The position numbers were made by a program, and so were the translations under genes. The notes beneath the pieces were generated by a model. It was not told the origin of the DNA, did no database searches, and saw only the letters and a list, made by a program, of their open reading frames with translations. Source: Ancylobacter aquaticus (GTDB lineage Bacteria > Pseudomonadota > Alphaproteobacteria > Rhizobiales > Xanthobacteraceae). From it: a DNA stretch of 64,000 bases. Shown piece by piece: positions 37,651 to 46,019 of this stretch (positions are counted from its first letter, which is position 1; each line of letters begins with the position of its first letter). Location: contig NZ_SMFY01000002.1 in assembly GCF_004339465.1 (NCBI RefSeq), forward strand, positions 310,001-374,000, read 5' to 3'.

Positions 37651-38190
37651 ATGCGGCTGATCGGATTTGCGGGGTGGAGCGGTGCGGGAAAGACCACGCT
37701 GCTGGCGCGGCTGATTCCCGTTCTGGTGGCGCGCGGGCACCGCGTTTCCACGGTGAAGCACGCTCACCACAATTTCGATGTCGACAAGCCGGGCAAGGAT
37801 TCGCACACCCACCGCACGGTCGGGGCCAGCGAGGTGCTCATCTCTTCGGCCAATCGCTGGGCGCTGATGCATGAGCTGCGCGGTTCCGACGAGCCCGACC
37901 TGCCGGAACTCGTCGCCCGGCTGTCGCCGGTCGATCTCGTGCTGGTCGAAGGCTTCAAGCGTGACCACCATCCCAAGATCGAGATCCACCGGGCGGAGGT
38001 CGGCAAGCCGTTCCTCTATCCCGACGATCCGTTCATCGTCGGTGTCGCCTGCGACCGGGCGGTGCCGGGCTGCCCGCGCCCGGTGATCGATCTCGACGAC
38101 ATTGAGGCCATTGCCGATTTCGCCGACCAGCACGCCGCGCCGGTCGCCGGCATCGCCTGGCGTGTCTCGGCGGATCAGAGCGTGGGATAG
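37651..38190 (+). CDS. mobB: Molybdopterin-guanine dinucleotide biosynthesis protein B
   Basis: MobB is a small GTPase-like protein that aids attachment of GMP to molybdopterin. The 179-residue protein has the P-loop GWSGAGKTTLLARLIP near residue 8, the STVKHAHHNFDVDKPGKDSHTHR block, the DLVLVEGFKRDHHPKIEI motif and a C-terminal DDIEAIADF. GGGGAG precedes the ATG. Its last 16 bases overlap the end of mobA on the other strand, an unusual tail-to-tail arrangement for this pair. Confidence 0.94.
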   Translation: MRLIGFAGWSGAGKTTLLARLIPVLVARGHRVSTVKHAHHNFDVDKPGKDSHTHRTVGASEVLISSANRWALMHELRGSDEPDLPELVARLSPVDLVLVEGFKRDHHPKIEIHRAEVGKPFLYPDDPFIVGVACDRAVPGCPRPVIDLDDIEAIADFADQHAAPVAGIAWRVSADQSVG

Positions 38191-38792
38191 GCAGCGAGCA
38201 GGCGCTCGGCCTCCGTGACATCCTCGGGGGTGTTGAGGTTGACGAACGGGTCGACCGGCAAGGCCGGCCATTCCACCGGCACGGCACCGCTATGGCGTGC
38301 CCAGCGCATCATCCGGCGCTCGTCCTCCTGCACCAGCAGGCGCCGCAAAGCTTCCCGGGCAGCCACCTCCCACACCCCGACCACCGGATGCTCCCGCCCG
38401 CCGGAAACGGCATAGGCGGCCCCCGAAGCCTGCGCCGCCCCCACCAGCCGCGCGGCGAGGTCGCGGGGCAGGAAAGGGCAGTCGCTCGGCACGGTGACAA
38501 GAAAGCGGGTGGTTGGCGCCTCCCGTGCCAGATGGTCGAGACCGGCGAGGATGCCGGCCAATGGGCCGGGATGGCCGGGGAGGGTGTCCGCCACGACAGG
38601 CAGGCCGAGCTCGAATCGCTCCGCCGGCCCGTTGGCGTTCAGGAGCAGCGGGAACACCTGCGGGCCAAGGCGGCCGGCGATGCGCGCCAGAATGGTTTGC
38701 CCGCCCAGCTTTTGCAGCCCCTTGTCGCCGCCACCCATGCGCCGTGACAGGCCGCCGGCGAGGATGAGGCCAGCAGGGCCGGCGGGATTCAT
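38175..38792 (-). CDS. mobA: Molybdenum cofactor guanylyltransferase
   Basis: MobA links GMP from GTP to molybdopterin, making the bis-MGD cofactor of DMSO-reductase-family enzymes. The 205-residue protein has the nucleotidyltransferase start GLILAGGLSRRMGGGDKGLQKLGG, the DTLPGHPGPLAGILAGL block and PSDCPFLPRDL. Its start overlaps the stop of the upstream YbaN-family gene (ATGA), so it is co-transcribed with that gene. It converges with mobB and overlaps it by 16 bases. Confidence 0.94.
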   Translation of the reverse strand: MNPAGPAGLILAGGLSRRMGGGDKGLQKLGGQTILARIAGRLGPQVFPLLLNANGPAERFELGLPVVADTLPGHPGPLAGILAGLDHLAREAPTTRFLVTVPSDCPFLPRDLAARLVGAAQASGAAYAVSGGREHPVVGVWEVAAREALRRLLVQEDERRMMRWARHSGAVPVEWPALPVDPFVNLNTPEDVTEAERLLAAYPTL

Positions 38793-39184
38793 GCGGTCGG
38801 CCGGGTCAGCAGATAGGCGCACACGCCGATGAAAATCGCCCCGATGATCGCCAGCACCGGCACGGGCAGGCCGATGAACACCAGCAGCGCGAAGCTTCCG
38901 GCCATGCTGCCGGCAGCAGTAAACTGGGCCCAGCGCGGCACGACGCCATTTGCCCTCCATGCCACCACCGAGGGGCCAAGGCGTGGATGGGTGAGCAGCC
39001 AGCGCTCGAAGCGCGGCGAGGAGCGGGTGAACAGCCAGGCCGCGAGGATGAGAAACACGGTGCCCGGCATCACAGGCGTGACGATGCCGATGACGCCCAG
39101 CCCGACGCACACCCAGGCAAGGGCAAACATCGCCCAGCGCAAAGGTGCCGCAACGGAAGACGTCTTTCGCTCAGGCTCCGTCAT
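38789..39184 (-). CDS. YbaN (DUF454) family membrane protein
   Basis: The 131-residue protein has two to three membrane helices and the DUF454 pattern: LAWVCVGLGVIGIVTPVMPGTVFLILAAWLFTRSSPRFERWLLTHPRLG. The C-terminal half is hydrophobic (LLVFIGLPVPVLAIIGAIFIG). ATG at 39184 gives the family length; ATGs at 39196 and 39226 are possible and none has a clear ribosome site. It is followed by mobA with a four-base overlap. Function is unknown. Confidence 0.85.
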   Translation of the reverse strand: MTEPERKTSSVAAPLRWAMFALAWVCVGLGVIGIVTPVMPGTVFLILAAWLFTRSSPRFERWLLTHPRLGPSVVAWRANGVVPRWAQFTAAGSMAGSFALLVFIGLPVPVLAIIGAIFIGVCAYLLTRPTA

Positions 39185-39236
39185 GCAGGGGTGCATCACC
39201 GCATCGCCAAGTCGTTCGAGCCTCATCCTGTAGTCA

Positions 39237-41318
39237 TCAACCCGCGCTCAGCAGCTTCACCGCCACGTCCCGCTCGAAAACATGTAGCAACAGCCGCAGA
39301 GCCGCGCCACGTGGGCCCTGAAGATCGGAATCGTTCTTGACTGTTTCCAGCGCCTCCGCCCGTGCCTGCACCAGAAGGTCGCCATGCACGTCCAGCTGCG
39401 CCAGCTTGAAGCCGGGGAAGCCGCTCTGTCGTGTGCCGAGCACGTCGCCCTCGCCCCGCAGTTTCAGATCCTGCTCGGCGAGGAAGAACCCGTCCTCGGA
39501 CGACCGCAGCGCCTCCAGCCGCTGGCGGGCGATCTCGCCCAGCGGCCGGCGGTAGAGAAGCACGCAGGTCGAGGCCTCCGACCCGCGCCCGACCCGGCCG
39601 CGCAACTGGTGAAGCTGCGCGAGGCCGAAACGTTCCGCATGCTCGATCACGATGATGCTGGCCTCCGGCACATCGACTCCCACCTCCACCACTGTGGTGG
39701 CGACGAGAAGCTGGGTCTCTCCGGCGGCGAAGGCGGCCATGGCCGCGTCCTTTTCCGCACCCTTCATCTTGCCGTGGACGAGGCCGACGCGGGCGCCGAA
39801 ATGCGCGTGCAACTCGCCGAAGCGCGCTTCGGCTGCCGCGAGGTCGGAGGTTTCCGACTCTTCCACCAGCGGGCAGATCCAGTAGGCGCGGCGGCCCTCC
39901 TCCAGTGCCCGGCCGAGGCGGGCGACGACCTCGTCGATGCGGTCGGAGGGTATGGCGCGGGTGTCGATGGGTTGGCGGCCCGCCGGCTTCTCGCGCAGTT
40001 CGCTGGAGTCCATGTCGCCGAAATAGGTCAGCACCAGCGTCCGAGGGATGGGCGTGGCGGTCATCACCAGCACGTCCACCGCATCGCCCTTGGCGGCCAG
40101 CGCCAGCCGCTGGTGGACGCCGAAACGGTGCTGCTCGTCGACAATGGCGAGCGCCAGTTCGCGGAAGGCGACGCCTTCCTGAAATAGAGCGTGGGTGCCG
40201 ATGACGAAGTCGATCTCGCCAGCCGCCAGCCGGGCGAGCAGTTCCGCCCGCGCGCGCCCCTTCTCGCGGCCGGTGAGCAGCGCGACGCGAAGGCCCGCCT
40301 TCTCCGCCAGCGGGGCAATGGTCTTCATGTGCTGGCGGGCGAGGATTTCGGTCGGCGCCATCAGCGCCGCCTGTCGTCCGGCCTCGATGACGGTGGCCGC
40401 CGCCAGCAGCGCCACCACCGTCTTGCCCGAGCCGACATCGCCCTGCAGCAGGCGCAGCATGCGGTCCTGCGAGGCGAGGTCGGCGCGAATGGCCGTCAGC
40501 GCCTCGACCTGCGAGCCGGTAAGGGAGAAGGGCAGGGCTTCGAGGATGCGGTCGGATACCTTCCTGTCGCCAAGGCTCGGTCGCCCCGCCTGCTTCACCG
40601 TGCTGGCGCGCAGCAAAGCGAGGGCGAGTTGGCCGGCGAGCAGTTCGTCATAGGCGAGCCGCTGCCAGGCCGGGCCGAGCGGGCTGGCGTCCAGCGTATC
40701 GTGCGGCTGGTGAACCTTGCGCAGGGCGGCGAGGAAGCCGATTTCTGGCGCCTCCGCCCGCCATTCCGGCAGATCGCCGGCCTGAGCGAGGGCGGCCTCG
40801 ACGGCGCGCCGCACATGGCCCTGTCCCAGCCCCTCGACGAGGGGATAGAGCGGCTCGATCGGCGGCAGCTTGGCAAGGCCGGCGGCATCCACCACGCGGT
40901 CGGGGTGAACCATCTGCGCCATGCCGTCGTAAAGCGTGACGGTGCCGGACACCCAGCGCGTCTCGCCGACGGGGAGCAGGCGCTCCATCCAGCTCCGCTC
41001 GGCCTTGAAGAAGGCGAGCCCGAGGTCGCCGGTCGCGTCATGGCCATAGACCCGGTAGGGGGCGCGGGAACCGCGCGGCGGGGCGACATGGCGGTCGACA
41101 TGGATTTCCACCGTCACCACGGTGTCGGGCGCCACCTCGGCAAGCGTCGGCCGCGCCCGCCGGTCGATGGTGGAGGAGGGCAGGTGCAGCAGGAGATCGA
41201 GCACCCGCGCGCCTTCCTCGCGCCCGAGAAGGCGGTTGAACGGACGCGCGAGCTTCGGGCCGATGCCGGGCAGTCCGGTGATTTCGGCGAAATAGGGATT
41301 GAGGATGTCGGGCCGCAT
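39237..41318 (-). CDS. recG: ATP-dependent DNA helicase RecG
   Basis: RecG remodels stalled forks and Holliday junctions. The 693-residue protein has the N-terminal wedge domain (LPGIGPKLARPFNRLLG, then an OB-like region), helicase motif I LLQGDVGSGKTVVALLAA, the DEQH box (VDEQHRFGVHQR), TATPIPRTL and the C-terminal GRVGRGSEASTC with LKLRGEGDVLGTRQSG. The reading frame stays open far upstream to 43403, but that region is antisense to sdhE and mfd. ATG 41318 gives the family start MRPDILNPYF, without an obvious ribosome site; ATG 41372 is an alternative. It is divergent from sdhE. Confidence 0.96.
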   Translation of the reverse strand: MRPDILNPYFAEITGLPGIGPKLARPFNRLLGREEGARVLDLLLHLPSSTIDRRARPTLAEVAPDTVVTVEIHVDRHVAPPRGSRAPYRVYGHDATGDLGLAFFKAERSWMERLLPVGETRWVSGTVTLYDGMAQMVHPDRVVDAAGLAKLPPIEPLYPLVEGLGQGHVRRAVEAALAQAGDLPEWRAEAPEIGFLAALRKVHQPHDTLDASPLGPAWQRLAYDELLAGQLALALLRASTVKQAGRPSLGDRKVSDRILEALPFSLTGSQVEALTAIRADLASQDRMLRLLQGDVGSGKTVVALLAAATVIEAGRQAALMAPTEILARQHMKTIAPLAEKAGLRVALLTGREKGRARAELLARLAAGEIDFVIGTHALFQEGVAFRELALAIVDEQHRFGVHQRLALAAKGDAVDVLVMTATPIPRTLVLTYFGDMDSSELREKPAGRQPIDTRAIPSDRIDEVVARLGRALEEGRRAYWICPLVEESETSDLAAAEARFGELHAHFGARVGLVHGKMKGAEKDAAMAAFAAGETQLLVATTVVEVGVDVPEASIIVIEHAERFGLAQLHQLRGRVGRGSEASTCVLLYRRPLGEIARQRLEALRSSEDGFFLAEQDLKLRGEGDVLGTRQSGFPGFKLAQLDVHGDLLVQARAEALETVKNDSDLQGPRGAALRLLLHVFERDVAVKLLSAG

Positions 41319-41477
41319 GATGCCGGGAAGGTGGACGATGGGCGGGCGGGGCGCAATCGTCCTGTCAGGCATCGCACCAGCCATGCCCATAAGCCACCTG
41401 ACAGCGGCGCCCGCGCGCGTTAGATACACCGCCTTCCCAGCGTCGCATTCCGGCGCCTCCGCCACCGAGGTCGACAC

Positions 41478-41774
41478 ATGACCGGCACCACGCGCTCCAG
41501 CGCCGGCCTCGATGCCCGCCGCCGCCGCATTCTCTACCGCTCGTGGCATCGCGGCACGCGCGAGATGGACCTGTTGATGGGCCGCTTCGCCGATGCCTGC
41601 ATCGGCGAACTGAGCGAGGACGACGTCGCCGCCTTCGAGGAACTGATCGAGGTCGAGGACCCGGACCTCTATGGCTGGCTCGGCAGCGGCGTGCCGACGC
41701 CGGAATTTGACACCCCGCTTTTCCACCGCTTCCGCCAGTTCCACCTGTCGGGAGAGGGTGTTCCCGAGATATGA
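41478..41774 (+). CDS. sdhE: Succinate dehydrogenase flavinylation factor SdhE
   Basis: SdhE (SDHAF2 family) promotes covalent FAD attachment to succinate dehydrogenase. The 98-residue protein has the core RRRILYRSWHRGTREMDLLMGRFAD, with the RGxxE-type motif needed for flavinylation, and LIEVEDPDLYGWLG. It sits between recG and mfd, the usual alphaproteobacterial context. Its stop (TGA, 41772-41774) lies in the first of three imperfect 17-bp units leading to the mfd start. Confidence 0.94.
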   Translation: MTGTTRSSAGLDARRRRILYRSWHRGTREMDLLMGRFADACIGELSEDDVAAFEELIEVEDPDLYGWLGSGVPTPEFDTPLFHRFRQFHLSGEGVPEI

Positions 41775-41817
41775 AGCCGACCACGCCATGAAGACGCCGA
41801 CGACATGAAGACGCCCC
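41771..41817 (+). repeat. Imperfect 17-bp tandem repeat carrying the mfd start codon
   Basis: Units begin at 41771, 41788 and 41805, each with ATGAAG. The first two agree at 13 of 17 positions, and the third matches the second over its first 11 bases before running into mfd. The first unit overlaps the sdhE stop codon (ATGA); the third begins the mfd coding region. Because 17 is not a multiple of three, only one ATG is in frame with mfd. Confidence 0.75.
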
Positions 41818-44800
41818 TTGCCTCCCTGACCAAACGGCTTGCCCCCGGCCGCACCCTGACTCTCGCCAATGTGCCCGCCGGCATGGAGGGGCTGGTCGTC
41901 GCCGATCTCGCCCGGGCGCTCGCCGCACAAGAGGACGCGCCCTGGCCGACGCTCCTGGTCATCTGCCGCGATGGCGAGCGGATGGCGGAGCTGGAGCGGG
42001 CGCTCGGCTTCTTCGCCCCCGGTGTCGAGGTGCTGCCGTTCCCGGCCTGGGACTGCCTGCCCTATGACCGCGCCTCGCCCAACAGCGCGATCATCGCCCG
42101 CCGCATGACCACGCTGGCGCGCCTCGCCCGGGTGAAGGGCCGAGAGGCCGGCACCATCGTGCTGACCACGGTGAACGCCGCGCTGCAACGCGTACCCCGG
42201 CGCGCGCTGATTGCCACGCAGTCCTTTTCGGCGGCGCCGGGCAATGCGCTCTCGCTGGACGAGGTGGTGGGCTGGGCCGAGATCAACGGCTTCCAGCGCA
42301 CCTCCACCGTGCGCGACACCGGCGAATATGCGGTGCGCGGCGGCATTGTCGATCTGTTTCCCCCGGGCATGCCGACCCCGGTGCGGCTCGACTTCTTCGG
42401 CGACACGCTGGAATCGATCCGCTCCTTCGACCCCGAGACGCAGCGCACCGCCATGCAGATGCGCGCGCTCGACCTCGTGCCGATGAGCGAAGTGCAGCTC
42501 ACCAGCGAGACGATGAAGCGCTTCCGCATGGCCTATGTCGCCGCCTTCGGCGCAGCACCGCGCGGCGACCTGCTCTATGAGGCGGTGAGCGAGGGACGGC
42601 GCTATCCCGGCATGGAACATTGGTTGCCTCTGTTCCACGAAGGGCTCGACACGCTGTTCGACTACGCTCCCGACGCGCCCGTCGTGATGGAGGCGCAGGG
42701 CGACGAGGCTGCCTCCTCGCGGCTCGAACAGATTGCCGACTATTACGATGCCCGCCGGCACGGGCTGGAGCATGGGGGCGCCTCCGTACCCTACAAGCCG
42801 CTGCCGCCGGATGCGCTCTACCTGACGGCGGAGGAGTGGAAAGCCCGGCGCGAGGGCGCGCGCAATCTCGCGCTCTCCGCCTACGCGCTGCCGGAATCGA
42901 AGGACGTGATCGACCTCGACGGCCGCGCGGCGCGCTCCTTTGCGCCGGAGCGGGCGGACCCGGAAGCGGCGCTGTTCGACATTGCCGCCACCTATCTGCG
43001 CGAGTTGGCAAAGTCCAAGCGCACCATCCTCGCCGCCTGGTCGGACGGCTCGCGTGACCGGCTTTCCACCGTGCTGGCCGATCACGGTCTCAAAGGTACC
43101 CAGACGGTCGGCTCGCGCGATGCAGCCGAGGCGCTGCCCAAGGGCACGATCGCACTGGCGGTGCTCGGCATCGAGGCCGGCTTCGAGACCGACTCCCTCG
43201 TCGTCATCGGCGAGCAGGATATTCTCGGCGACCGCCTCGTGCGACCCAAGCGCAAGGCGCGCCGGCCGCAGGACGTGATCGCGGAACTGGGCGCACTCAC
43301 CGCCGGCGACCTCGTGGTGCATGTCGACCACGGCATCGGCCGCTTCATCGGGCTGAAGACCATCGAGGCGATGGGCGCGCCGCACGACTGCCTCGAAATC
43401 CACTACGCCGAAGGCTCCAAGCTCTTCCTCCCGGTGGAGAATCTCGAACTGCTGTCACGCTACGGCTCGGAGGATACCGAGGCGCAGCTCGACCGGCTGG
43501 GCGGCGGCGGCTGGCAGGCGCGCAAGGCGCGGATGAAGAGCCGCATTCGCGAGATGGCGGCAGAGCTGATCAAGGTGGCGGCGCAGCGCCAGACGCAGGA
43601 AGCCCCGCGCCTGGTGCCGGCCCCCGGCATCTATGACGAATTCCGCGCTCGCTTTCCCTATGAGGAGACCGAGGACCAGGAAGCCGCCATCGAGGCGGTG
43701 TTCGACGATCTCGGCTCCGGCCACCCGATGGACCGGCTGGTGTGCGGCGATGTCGGCTTCGGTAAGACCGAGGTGGCCTTGCGCGCGGCCTTCGCCGTGG
43801 CGCTGAACGGCAAGCAGGTGGCAGTGGTGGTGCCGACCACGCTGCTGGCGCGCCAGCACTTCAAGACCTTTTCCGAACGCTTCAAGGGACTGCCGGTCGT
43901 GGTGCGGCAATTGTCGCGGCTGGTGACGGGCAAGGACATGACGGAGGCCAAGAAGGGCCTCGCGGACGGCACCGTCGATATCGTCGTCGGTACCCATGCG
44001 CTGTTGGGCAAGGCGATCTCGTTCCGCGACCTCGGCCTCGTCATTGTCGACGAGGAGCAGCATTTCGGCGTCGGCCACAAGGAACGGCTGAAGCAGATGC
44101 GCGCCGAGGTGCATGTGCTGACCCTCACAGCGACGCCGATTCCGCGCACGCTGCAGCTCGCCATGACCGGGGTGCGCGAACTGTCCATCATCGCCTCGCC
44201 GCCGGTGGACCGGCTGGCGGTGCGCAGCTTCATCACCCCGTTCGATCCGCTGATCGTGCGCGAGGCGCTTCTGCGCGAGCGCTACCGCGGTGGCCAGAGC
44301 TTCTATGTCTGCCCGCGCATCGAGGACCTCGCCGAGGTGAAGGACTTCCTCGACAAGGCCGTGCCGGAGGTGAAGGTCGCTGTCGCCCATGGCCAGATGG
44401 CGGCGACCCAGCTCGAAGAGATCATGTCCGCCTTCTATGACGGGCAGTTCGACGTGCTGCTCTCGACGACGATCGTGGAGTCCGGCCTCGACATCCCGAC
44501 CGCCAACACGCTGATCATCCACCGCGCCGACATGTTCGGCCTCGCCCAGCTGTACCAGCTGCGCGGGCGGGTGGGGCGCTCCAAGACGCGAGCCTATGCC
44601 ATCTTCACCCTGCCGGTGCAGAAGCAGGTGACGGCGCAGGCCGAACGCCGGCTGAAAGTTCTACAGTCGCTGGATACGCTGGGGGCGGGCTTCCAGCTCG
44701 CCAGCCACGACCTCGACATTCGCGGCGCCGGCAATCTCTTGGGCGACGAGCAGTCCGGCCATATCAAGGAGGTCGGCTACGAGCTCTACCAGGAGATGCT

Positions 44801-45320
44801 GGAGGAGGCGATCGCCAACCTCAAGGCCGGCATCACCGCGCCGGTCGCCGACAAATGGTCGCCCACCATCTCCATCGGCACGCCGGTGCTGATCCCGGAG
44901 GACTATGTGACGGATTTGCATGTCCGCCTCAGCCTCTACCGCCGCCTTGCCGATCTGGAAACCGACGCCGAGATCGAATCGATGGGCGCGGAAATGGTCG
45001 ACCGTTTTGGCACGCTACCGGAAGAGGTGGAGCAGTTGCTCAAGCTGGTGGGCATCAAGGCGCTGTGCCGCCGCGCCAATGTCGAGAAGGTGGATGCCGG
45101 GCCGCGCGGCATGGTGCTGACCTTCCGCGGCGGGCGCTTCGGCAACCCTGCCGGCTTCATCGCCTATGTCGGCAAGCCGCATGTGGTGGCCAAGATGCGG
45201 CCCGACGGCAAGGTTGTGTTCTCGGAGGACTGGCCGAGCGCCAATGCGCGGCTCAAGGGCAGCGCCGGCATTCTCAAGGAACTGGCGAAGATCGCCGAGC
45301 AGGGGGCGAAGGCGGCGTAG
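41805..45320 (+). CDS. mfd: Transcription-repair coupling factor Mfd
   Basis: Mfd removes stalled RNA polymerase and recruits UvrA to lesions. The 1171-residue protein has the UvrB-homology module (FPAWDCLPYDRASPN, GEYAVRGGIVDLFPPG), the RNA-polymerase-interacting region (GDLVVHVDHGIGRFIGL), and RecG-like translocase motifs (VCGDVGFGKTEVALRAAF, VDEEQHFGVGHKE, LTATPIPRTLQL, QLRGRVGRSKTRAYA). The TRCF C-terminal domain starts near ISIGTPVLIPEDYV. ATG 41805 fits the family; two out-of-frame ATGAAG copies lie upstream. Its last codons and stop begin a three-copy tandem repeat. Confidence 0.97.
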   Translation: MKTPLASLTKRLAPGRTLTLANVPAGMEGLVVADLARALAAQEDAPWPTLLVICRDGERMAELERALGFFAPGVEVLPFPAWDCLPYDRASPNSAIIARRMTTLARLARVKGREAGTIVLTTVNAALQRVPRRALIATQSFSAAPGNALSLDEVVGWAEINGFQRTSTVRDTGEYAVRGGIVDLFPPGMPTPVRLDFFGDTLESIRSFDPETQRTAMQMRALDLVPMSEVQLTSETMKRFRMAYVAAFGAAPRGDLLYEAVSEGRRYPGMEHWLPLFHEGLDTLFDYAPDAPVVMEAQGDEAASSRLEQIADYYDARRHGLEHGGASVPYKPLPPDALYLTAEEWKARREGARNLALSAYALPESKDVIDLDGRAARSFAPERADPEAALFDIAATYLRELAKSKRTILAAWSDGSRDRLSTVLADHGLKGTQTVGSRDAAEALPKGTIALAVLGIEAGFETDSLVVIGEQDILGDRLVRPKRKARRPQDVIAELGALTAGDLVVHVDHGIGRFIGLKTIEAMGAPHDCLEIHYAEGSKLFLPVENLELLSRYGSEDTEAQLDRLGGGGWQARKARMKSRIREMAAELIKVAAQRQTQEAPRLVPAPGIYDEFRARFPYEETEDQEAAIEAVFDDLGSGHPMDRLVCGDVGFGKTEVALRAAFAVALNGKQVAVVVPTTLLARQHFKTFSERFKGLPVVVRQLSRLVTGKDMTEAKKGLADGTVDIVVGTHALLGKAISFRDLGLVIVDEEQHFGVGHKERLKQMRAEVHVLTLTATPIPRTLQLAMTGVRELSIIASPPVDRLAVRSFITPFDPLIVREALLRERYRGGQSFYVCPRIEDLAEVKDFLDKAVPEVKVAVAHGQMAATQLEEIMSAFYDGQFDVLLSTTIVESGLDIPTANTLIIHRADMFGLAQLYQLRGRVGRSKTRAYAIFTLPVQKQVTAQAERRLKVLQSLDTLGAGFQLASHDLDIRGAGNLLGDEQSGHIKEVGYELYQEMLEEAIANLKAGITAPVADKWSPTISIGTPVLIPEDYVTDLHVRLSLYRRLADLETDAEIESMGAEMVDRFGTLPEEVEQLLKLVGIKALCRRANVEKVDAGPRGMVLTFRGGRFGNPAGFIAYVGKPHVVAKMRPDGKVVFSEDWPSANARLKGSAGILKELAKIAEQGAKAA

Positions 45321-45390
45321 ACGCCGCCTCGCGGCGAAGGCGGCGTAGCCGCTGCCTCGCGGCGAAGGCGGCGTAAGCGGGCCGCCTCGC
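45305..45390 (+). repeat. Three tandem copies of a 28-30-bp unit containing the mfd stop codon
   Basis: Copies lie at 45305-45332, 45333-45360 and 45361-45390. Each starts GGCGAAGGCGGCGTA and ends GCCTCGC; the third carries TAA instead of TAG and two extra bases. The first copy covers the last codons and stop of mfd. This is the same kind of end-of-gene duplication as at 31691-31795. Confidence 0.9.
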
Positions 45391-45400
45391 TGGGCCAGCC

Positions 45401-45493
45401 GTCATCCCGGCCGCAGCCGACGGCGGAGGGCCGGGATCGTTCCCAGGATGGGGGCGCGATCCCGGATAGGACCTGCGGTCCTTCCGGGATGAC
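45401..45493. repeat. Composite palindromic intergenic repeat, two-hairpin copy
   Basis: The element runs from GTCATCCCGG (45401) to GGGATGAC (45493). Hairpin 1 pairs ATCCCGGCC (45404-45412) with GGCCGGGAT (45429-45437); hairpin 2 pairs ATCCCGGA (45459-45466) with TCCGGGAT (45483-45490) and has an inner AGGACC/GGTCCT stem. It has the same layout as 34615-34697. Confidence 0.8.
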
Positions 45494-45537
45494 GCAGGAG
45501 AGAGGGGCCCCGGCTGGCGGCCCCTCAGAGCTTGCGC

Positions 45538-45846
45538 TCAGTCCAGCGGGCTCTCATAGGCGCCGTCGCTGTCGGGCATCACGTCGGCATCGACATCCGA
45601 GCCGGGGCCGCTGAGGTTCTCGTAATTGCCGCCGGCCTGGTCCATGTAGTCCTGGCTTTTATCTGCTCCCGGATGATCCGGCAGTGGGCCGTAGTCGAGA
45701 TAGTTCGGGTTGTTGATCGGCGGAATGGTGATTTCCAGCCCGCCCCCGGCCGGCTTGCTCGGATGCACCTCGATCGGCTGCTGCGCGCTGGCAGGCGCCA
45801 GCCCTGCGACGAGGAGGGCGGCGACGGAAAGGACGGCGTAACGCAT
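45538..45846 (-). CDS. Hypothetical small secreted protein
   Basis: The 102-residue product has a signal peptide (YAVLSVAALLVAGLAPASAQ). The mature part is short, proline-, asparagine- and aspartate-rich (ITIPPINNPNYLDYGPLPDHPG) and strongly acidic near the C-terminus (GSDVDADVMPDSDG), with no cysteine. It looks unstructured and periplasmic. No family was recognised. It lies downstream of the YejA-like gene on the same strand, about 170 bases away, and may not be in its operon. Confidence 0.65.
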   Translation of the reverse strand: MRYAVLSVAALLVAGLAPASAQQPIEVHPSKPAGGGLEITIPPINNPNYLDYGPLPDHPGADKSQDYMDQAGGNYENLSGPGSDVDADVMPDSDGAYESPLD

Positions 45847-46019
45847 GGACTTGGCTCCAGCACTTCAATCGAACGAGGCCGGCCCCGCCTTTGCAGGCTG
45901 GCCGCGCGCACTGCCCTTAAGGACCGCGTTCCGGCGCGGCTGTCCAGCGCTTCATATAGGCGATGACGCGGTTTTGGCCGTCTGTGGCGCGAAGGTTCGT
46001 TGCTCCGGACGGTGCCCGG

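Noticed and set aside
41319..43403. Upstream extension of the recG frame by about 695 codons
   Set aside because: It runs antisense through sdhE and mfd, and RecG homology begins at 41318.
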